Shown here: positions 58,940-64,000 of the stretch, one piece after another
Numbering within the stretch: position 1 is the first letter of the stretch
Layout of the letters: each line of letters begins with the position of its first letter
Assembly (NCBI RefSeq): GCF_026168515.1
Contig: NZ_CP093443.1
Location: 620,001 to 684,000, forward strand
Direction of reading: 5' to 3'
Length of the DNA stretch: 64,000 nt
Source: Brevibacterium spongiae
GTDB lineage: Bacteria > Actinomycetota > Actinomycetes > Actinomycetales > Brevibacteriaceae
Translations under genes and position numbers: made by a program
The notes under the pieces: generated by a model
What the model saw: only the letters and a program-made list of their open reading frames with translations
Database searches by the model: none
Told to the model about the DNA's origin: nothing

Positions 58940-61900
58940 ATGCTTGACAGTCTCGAGGCGCCGCCAAACCGGTTGATGCGCTTCACCATCTATCTGCTGA
59001 CACTCCTCGTGGCGCTCAGCTCAGCGATGATGCTGCCGCAGGCAGCGAGCGCGAATACCCAGGCTCCCGCTGAGGGCAGCCCGATCGTGTTCACCGACAT
59101 CAGCTTCGAAAAGGAGGAGTTCCCCAGTGGAACCAACCAGCGTCTGAACGTCTCGTGGAAGATCGACGGCAAGGCACAGAACCCAGTGACGGTGTCGCTG
59201 GACATGCCCGAAGAGCTCAACGCCTCCAACGACCGGTTCGCCCTGACTGGACCGGATGGCGAATCTGCTGGCGAATGCCTCGTGCAGAACAACACGATCA
59301 CGTGCACCGCAGACGAAGACTTCATCGAGAACAATCCCTACGACGTATCCGGATCGTTCTTCCTCACCGTGCAGTCGACGTTCCGCAATATTGAGACGAT
59401 CGAGCACACGTACGACTTCGGCGAATTCCAGAACGAAGTCGTCATTACCCGCAACGCCAACTGGTGCGACAGCAACTGCGAGTACGGCTCGCAGGGCCAG
59501 GGCAAGTACGGCTGGTACGACAACATCAACGACCAGATCATCTGGACGGTCAACGTCCCCGCGGGCAAGCAGGGAATGGGCATCGGCGAGAAGGTCTCTG
59601 TCACCGATGTCATGGACACCGACGACTACACACTGGTCAAAGACGGAACCTACCCTCGCGTCCTGGCAGCCAAATCGATCAGCTACAACAGCTGGGGCCG
59701 TGAGTCGCTGAACTACGCAACAGTCCCGACCGACAAAGTGAAGTGGAGCAACGGCAACCTCACTGCGTCGTTCACTACCGAGGCAGGGCTGGGCTCGGAC
59801 TACTCGGCAGGAGAATGCACGACCAACAAGGGCGAAGACGTTCCCTGCACCCGCGGCATCGACGGGGCGTTCTACCAGGTCCAGTGGAAGGTCGACGTCA
59901 ACACTCCCGGAGAGCTCAGGCCCAATGGCGACCGTGTCTTCTACAACGGTGCTGAGTGGACCGTCGCCGGCGAGACCAAGAAGATCGAACGGTCGAGCAC
60001 CACTCGCCGCTCTGGCGGGGGCAACGTCGTCGGACGCAACTTCGGCAAATTCCAGATCGAGAAGGAACTCACGGGCGACACGACGCTGTACCCGGAATTC
60101 GAGGTCAAATACACCTACCACGAAGAGGGGCAGGAGCCGCAGGAGCGGACTGGAAAGTTCCATGCGGGCGGTTCACTCTCCAGCCCGGAGATCTGGCGTG
60201 GCACTACTGTCTCGATCAACGAGATCAAGCCCACCGATCCAGCCAACGTCACATGGGATGACCCGGTGATCGTCGACGCCGACGGCAACGAGATCACGGA
60301 GCTGACCTTCAGTGCGGACAACGGCAACCTCGGCAAAGTCACGAAGCTGACGCTGAAGAACCGTGCGGTCCTCAACAAGGGCACGTTCAAGGCGCAGAAG
60401 ACCATCGAGAATCCCGATGGGGTCTCGCTGCCGGACGACGCCGAATACACTCTGGCCTACAGCTATCCGGCAGACTCCGCGAAGGGCATCCCCGCAGGCT
60501 CCGGTGAGCTGAAGCTTCCGGCCAACGGCGACGCCGTCGAAAGCGGCGACCTCCCCGTCGGCGCAAAACTGACGCTCAAGGAGATCGGCCTGCCGAACGT
60601 GCCCGGTGCGACCTGGGACGATCCGAAGCTTTCGCACGATACGCTCACCATCGGTGAGGACAAGACCGTGACGGTCGATGTGACGAACACGATCACTCAG
60701 GACCTCGGACAGTTCCAGGTGAAGAAGTCGACCTCCGGCGATGGGCAGGAGCTCATCCCGGAGGGCACTGAGTTCATCGTGAAGTACAGCTTTGAGGGAA
60801 CCAACGGCTTCGAGGGCGGCTCAGGAGAGCTCACGGTCGCGGCCGGTGAGACCTCAGAGGCCAGCCCAAAGATTCCGGCCGGTGCCACCGTCACCCTTGA
60901 GGAGATGACTCCGGTCGACCCCGAGGGCGGAAGCTGGGGCGTGCCCGAGTTCAGCGAGTCCGAGTTCACCGTGACCAAGGACCAGGTCATCACCATCGAT
61001 CTGGACAACCCGATCACGTGGAACAACGGCGACTTTTCCGTGCAGAAGGTCGTCGAGGGCGATGCTTCGCACCTCGTCGATGACGATGTCGCCTTCACGG
61101 TCGACTACACCTACGAGCTGCCGGAAGCCCTCGGTGCAGAGAACGACACCGGAGCAGGCACTCTGACCGTCCTCAATGACGGAAAGGCTGTCACCAGCGA
61201 TCCGTTGCCGTATGACACGCAGGTGACACTCTCCGAGGTCCAGCCCGGACCGATCGCGGCAGCGACGTGGACGGGCTCGACCTTCGACCACTCGACGTTC
61301 AAGATCGGTGACGAGACCACTTTCGGTGTCACGCTCACGAATACGATCGAACTCGATCTCGGTGCTTTCAGCGTTGAAAAGAAGGTCAGTGGCACCGGTG
61401 ACCACCTCGTGGCCGACGACGCCGAGTTCACGGTGAAGTACTCCTACCCTGAAGGCCCGAACTTCGACGCCGGCAAGGGTGAGATCACGGTGACTCCCGG
61501 CGGCGAACCGGTGGTCATCAAGGACCTGCCTGCTGGTGCGCAGGTGACTCTCGAAGAGGTCGCTCCGAAGAACCCTGAGGGCGGTACTTGGACGGATGTT
61601 TCGTGGACCGAGGGCAACGTCGTGACGATCGGCAAGGATGAGACCACTGCGGTCGTCCTGGACAACGCCATCGAGCTCAACACCGGCGACTTCTCCGTGG
61701 CCAAGGGGCTCGACGGTGAAGGCTCCGGTCTGCTGCCGGATGACGCCAGCTTCGTCGTGCACTACGAGTACGAGGCAGGCAAGGGCTTCGACGCCGGTGA
61801 GGGCCAGTTCGAGGTGTCCGCAGACGGCACACCCGTCACCAGCGAACAGCTGCCGTACGGCGCCAAGGTGCACCTGACCGAGGCGGAGCCGATCAACATC

Positions 61901-63502
61901 GAAGGCGCGACGTGGGAAGGCTACGAGTTCAGCCCGTCGACCGTGACGATCGGTGACGGCACCACCGCCGAGGTGCTTCTGACGAACACCTACGGCCTCA
62001 ACGAAGGCTACTTCTCCGTGACGAAGGCCGTGGAGGGATCCGGCAAGGGTCTCGTGCCTGAAGACACCGAGTTCACCGTTGAGTACTCGTACCCAGCTGG
62101 CAACGGTTTCGAAGCCGGTAAGGGTGAGCTCGTGGTCAAGGCCGATGGTCAGACCGTGAAGAGTGATCCTCTGCCCTATGGCGCCGAGGTGACTCTGGCC
62201 GAGGTCGAGCCCGTCAAGGTCGAGGGCGGTACGTGGGTGGACTTCAAGTTCAGCACGGACACGTTCACGATCGGCGACGGCACGACGGTCGATGTCCTCC
62301 TGACGAACGAGCATGACCTCAACTCGGGTCACTTCTCCGTCGTCAAGGCACTGGAGGGATCCGGCGCCGGACTGGTGTCTGATGACACCGAGTTCACCGT
62401 CGAGTACTCGTACCCGGCCGGCAACGGTTTCGAGGCCGGCGAGGGTGAGCTCGTGGTGAAGGCCGACGGAACAGTCGCCACCAGTGAAGCGCTGCCGTAC
62501 GGTGCGGAGGTCAAGCTGTCCGAGGTTGCCCCCGAGGCGCCCGAAGGCGGCGAGTGGATCAGCCACGAGTTCAGCCCGGACACCGTCACCATCGGAGATG
62601 GCACGACGGCTGAGGTCACGCTGACGAACACGATCGGTCTCAACGACGGATTCTTCTCCGTGACGAAGGCCGTCGAAGGAACCGGTAAGGGGCTCGTACC
62701 CGAAGACACCGAGTTCACCGTCGAATACTCCTACCCGGCCGGGAACGGTTTCGAGGCCGGCAAGGGTGAGCTCGTGGTCAAGGCTGACGGTGAAACCGTG
62801 AAGAGCGATCCTCTGCCCTATGGCGCCGAGGTAGCTCTGACCGAGGTCGAACCCGTGAAGATCGAGGGTGGTACGTGGGTGAACTTCGAGTTCAGCACGG
62901 ATACGCTCACGATCGGTGACGGCACGACGGTGGACGTCCTGCTCACGAATGAGAATGAGCGGGGTGCGGGTCACTTCTCCGTGGTCAAGGCTCTTGAAGG
63001 ATCGGGAGCAGACCTGGTGAACCCGACTACCGAGTTCGTGGTCGAGTACTCCTACCCGGCCGGTGACGGTTTCGAAGCCGGCAAGGGTGAGCTGACGGTG
63101 CACGCCGATGGTACGGTCGCAACCAGCGATGCTCTGCCGTACGGTGCGGAACTGACCCTCAAGGAAGCTGCCCCGGTCGCGATCGCGGGTGGTGAGTGGA
63201 CCGATCACGAGTTCAGTGAGGACACGGTGACGATCGGTGAGAACACCACTGTCGAGGTGACTCTGACGAACTCGATCGACGCCGATGAGGTGCCGAACGA
63301 TGCAGGTGACCCGGGCAAGCCTGGTGACTCAGGCACGCCCGGTGGCTCAGGCAATCCTGGTGACGCTGGCAAGCCCGGTGGCGGCGACGGTTTCCTGCCG
63401 CGAACTGGTCTGTCTCCATGGGGTGCACTGGTTGCGGGCCTCGCACTGATCGCCTTGGGTGCTGGTGTGTACTTCTACACCACCCGCCGGAAGCGCGCCT
63501 GA
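58940..63502 (+). CDS. LPXTG-anchored adhesin with ten DUF5979-type repeats
   Basis: A 1520-residue surface protein. A signal peptide (hydrophobic core about 14-32, cleavage near QAASA) leads to an Ig-like adhesin region (about 40-365) with three close Cys pairs. Ten repeats of about 107 residues follow, starting near nt 60040, 60370, 60703, 61021, 61354, 61678, 61999, 62317, 62638 and 62959. Each repeat has a FSVxK strand, TEFTVEYSYPAG, LPYGAEVTL and TIGDGTT. A Gly/Pro/Asp linker, the sortase motif LPRTG, a membrane segment and RRKRA end the protein. ATG at 58940 follows AGAAGGA. The substrate or host ligand is unknown. Confidence 0.9.
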   Translation: MLDSLEAPPNRLMRFTIYLLTLLVALSSAMMLPQAASANTQAPAEGSPIVFTDISFEKEEFPSGTNQRLNVSWKIDGKAQNPVTVSLDMPEELNASNDRFALTGPDGESAGECLVQNNTITCTADEDFIENNPYDVSGSFFLTVQSTFRNIETIEHTYDFGEFQNEVVITRNANWCDSNCEYGSQGQGKYGWYDNINDQIIWTVNVPAGKQGMGIGEKVSVTDVMDTDDYTLVKDGTYPRVLAAKSISYNSWGRESLNYATVPTDKVKWSNGNLTASFTTEAGLGSDYSAGECTTNKGEDVPCTRGIDGAFYQVQWKVDVNTPGELRPNGDRVFYNGAEWTVAGETKKIERSSTTRRSGGGNVVGRNFGKFQIEKELTGDTTLYPEFEVKYTYHEEGQEPQERTGKFHAGGSLSSPEIWRGTTVSINEIKPTDPANVTWDDPVIVDADGNEITELTFSADNGNLGKVTKLTLKNRAVLNKGTFKAQKTIENPDGVSLPDDAEYTLAYSYPADSAKGIPAGSGELKLPANGDAVESGDLPVGAKLTLKEIGLPNVPGATWDDPKLSHDTLTIGEDKTVTVDVTNTITQDLGQFQVKKSTSGDGQELIPEGTEFIVKYSFEGTNGFEGGSGELTVAAGETSEASPKIPAGATVTLEEMTPVDPEGGSWGVPEFSESEFTVTKDQVITIDLDNPITWNNGDFSVQKVVEGDASHLVDDDVAFTVDYTYELPEALGAENDTGAGTLTVLNDGKAVTSDPLPYDTQVTLSEVQPGPIAAATWTGSTFDHSTFKIGDETTFGVTLTNTIELDLGAFSVEKKVSGTGDHLVADDAEFTVKYSYPEGPNFDAGKGEITVTPGGEPVVIKDLPAGAQVTLEEVAPKNPEGGTWTDVSWTEGNVVTIGKDETTAVVLDNAIELNTGDFSVAKGLDGEGSGLLPDDASFVVHYEYEAGKGFDAGEGQFEVSADGTPVTSEQLPYGAKVHLTEAEPINIEGATWEGYEFSPSTVTIGDGTTAEVLLTNTYGLNEGYFSVTKAVEGSGKGLVPEDTEFTVEYSYPAGNGFEAGKGELVVKADGQTVKSDPLPYGAEVTLAEVEPVKVEGGTWVDFKFSTDTFTIGDGTTVDVLLTNEHDLNSGHFSVVKALEGSGAGLVSDDTEFTVEYSYPAGNGFEAGEGELVVKADGTVATSEALPYGAEVKLSEVAPEAPEGGEWISHEFSPDTVTIGDGTTAEVTLTNTIGLNDGFFSVTKAVEGTGKGLVPEDTEFTVEYSYPAGNGFEAGKGELVVKADGETVKSDPLPYGAEVALTEVEPVKIEGGTWVNFEFSTDTLTIGDGTTVDVLLTNENERGAGHFSVVKALEGSGADLVNPTTEFVVEYSYPAGDGFEAGKGELTVHADGTVATSDALPYGAELTLKEAAPVAIAGGEWTDHEFSEDTVTIGENTTVEVTLTNSIDADEVPNDAGDPGKPGDSGTPGGSGNPGDAGKPGGGDGFLPRTGLSPWGALVAGLALIALGAGVYFYTTRRKRA
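60040..63273 (+). repeat. Ten coding repeats of about 318-333 bp
   Basis: Tandem coding repeats within the adhesin gene. Units 7 and 9 (from 61999 and 62638) are nearly identical, as are units 8 and 10 (62317 and 62959). This shows a recent duplication of a two-unit block of about 640 bp, while units 1-6 are more diverged. Confidence 0.85.
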
Positions 63503-63516
63503 CGGTCGTCCTCCAG

Positions 63517-63541
63517 CCGCCGTTCACACCATGAACGGCGG
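63517..63541. terminator. Terminator after adhesin gene
   Basis: CCGCCGTTCA (63517-63526) and TGAACGGCGG (63532-63541) form a perfect 10-base stem with a 5-base loop, 15 bases after the adhesin stop codon. Confidence 0.78.
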
Positions 63542-63577
63542 TCGGAGAACCGGAGGTACGGTTCGCTGACTGAAAAC

Positions 63578-63626
63578 CGAATGCCGTGGGCCGGCCCGCA
63601 GATTGCAGGCCGGCCCACGGCATTCG
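63578..63626. terminator. Long terminator hairpin beside galU
   Basis: Two perfect 19-base arms (63578-63596 and 63608-63626) enclose an 11-base loop, 18 bases past the galU stop codon on the minus strand. It probably ends galU transcription and insulates the adhesin gene. Confidence 0.82.
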
Positions 63627-63644
63627 TGTGTGGAGCGTCTCTGG

Positions 63645-64000
63645 CTAAGCCAGGGTCGGCACGTAGTCGCGCAGCCAGCCCTTGAGGTATTCGCCGAGAT
63701 CGTCACGGTCGCACGCGATCTGCACGACGGCTTTGAGGTAGTCGAGTTTGTCGCCGGTGTCATAGCGGGCACCCTTGAACACGACTCCGTAGACGCCGTG
63801 CCCGCCCGTATCTCCGGTGAGTTCCTGGAGTGCGTCGGTGAGCTGGATTTCGTTGCCCCGTCCCGGCTTCGTGGTTTCGAGGACGTCGAAGATCTCCGGA
63901 GCCAAAACGTAGCGGCCGATGATCGCGAGATTTGAGGGAGCGTCCTCGGTGGCGGGCTTTTCGATGAGCCCGGTGATCTTGACGACTTCGCCGTCAGCCG
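63645..64000 (-). CDS. galU: UTP-glucose-1-phosphate uridylyltransferase, C-terminal part
   Basis: The gene runs off the window, so only the last 118 codons are seen. They read continuously to the right edge: VVKITGLIEKPATEDAPSNL, then AIIGRYVLAPEIFDVLE, GRGNEIQLTDAL, GVVFKGARYDTGDKLDYL and a short tail. These are hallmarks of bacterial GalU, which makes UDP-glucose. The internal ATG at 63905 is not the start. With pgm at 5081 it completes the route from glucose-6-phosphate to UDP-glucose for cell-wall polymers. Confidence 0.93.
   Translation of the reverse strand, partial: ADGEVVKITGLIEKPATEDAPSNLAIIGRYVLAPEIFDVLETTKPGRGNEIQLTDALQELTGDTGGHGVYGVVFKGARYDTGDKLDYLKAVVQIACDRDDLGEYLKGWLRDYVPTLA

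Noticed and set aside
60854-63208. Open frame of 784 codons antisense to the adhesin repeats
   Set aside because: It arises from the repetitive, high-GC coding repeats on the plus strand; no start signal or recognisable domain.

Overview
The window looks like a chromosomal segment of a high-GC Gram-positive bacterium, most likely Brevibacterium or a close relative in the Micrococcales. That reading rests on the GC-rich codon use, an LPXTG surface protein, an LCP cell-wall ligase, CGNR and MHS family proteins, and several promoters whose -10 box lies exactly six bases before the start codon, as expected for leaderless mRNA. No rRNA, tRNA or CRISPR array was seen. All calls come from reading the sequence and recognising families; no database search was run.

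Layout. 0-10 kb is ordinary chromosome: MFS transporter, LCP ligase, three tandem copies of a small secreted protein, phosphoglucomutase, glutaminase with a coupled MFS exporter, and a rhodanese. An IS element with doubled terminal repeats (10747-12168) lies directly upstream of a catabolic operon (12266-21316). That operon encodes a CaiB-type CoA-transferase, a thiolase-fold protein lacking the usual catalytic Cys and His, its DUF35 partner, a complete PotABCD-type ABC importer, an AtuA-like/DUF4387 pair and a GntR/FadR regulator. Its substrate is unknown. 21-32 kb holds a CGNR regulator divergent from an MFS pump, a ferredoxin-reductase-like flavoprotein, a polysaccharide ABC exporter pair, a short UvrA homologue, four 23-bp repeats, an MHS transporter and a TauE/SafE permease. 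32.1-40.8 kb is assimilatory sulfate reduction: a 25-codon leaderless ORF and chelatase, then sir-cysH-cysD-cysN-cobA-ferredoxin-FNR with start and stop codons overlapping at nearly every junction.

From 40.8 kb the window becomes accessory. An AlbA_2/Schlafen-like gene with its own inverted-repeat promoter sits between the real 3' end of the FNR gene and a second, decayed copy of that 3' end followed by a terminator. After an APC permease, an Lrp/AsnC regulator and an MFS pump come a twice-frameshifted amidohydrolase, a Panacea-Doc toxin-antitoxin pair, acetoacetyl-CoA synthetase and an HTH-PIN toxin-antitoxin pair with tandem operator repeats. Next are a remnant of a UDP-sugar dehydrogenase and a MalT-type LuxR regulator split by an IS21-family element with an exact 8-bp target duplication. 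The broken regulator is divergent from a 1520-residue LPXTG adhesin with ten repeats of about 107 residues. The window ends inside galU.

The observations most worth following are: the thiolase-like/DUF35/AtuA/DUF4387 operon of unknown substrate; the AlbA_2 insertion with duplicated flank; the IS21 insertion in the likely adhesin regulator; the 23-bp repeat array; the recurring word CTCGCCGAGGCGGCC between stop codons and terminators; and the third gene carried by the IS21 element.
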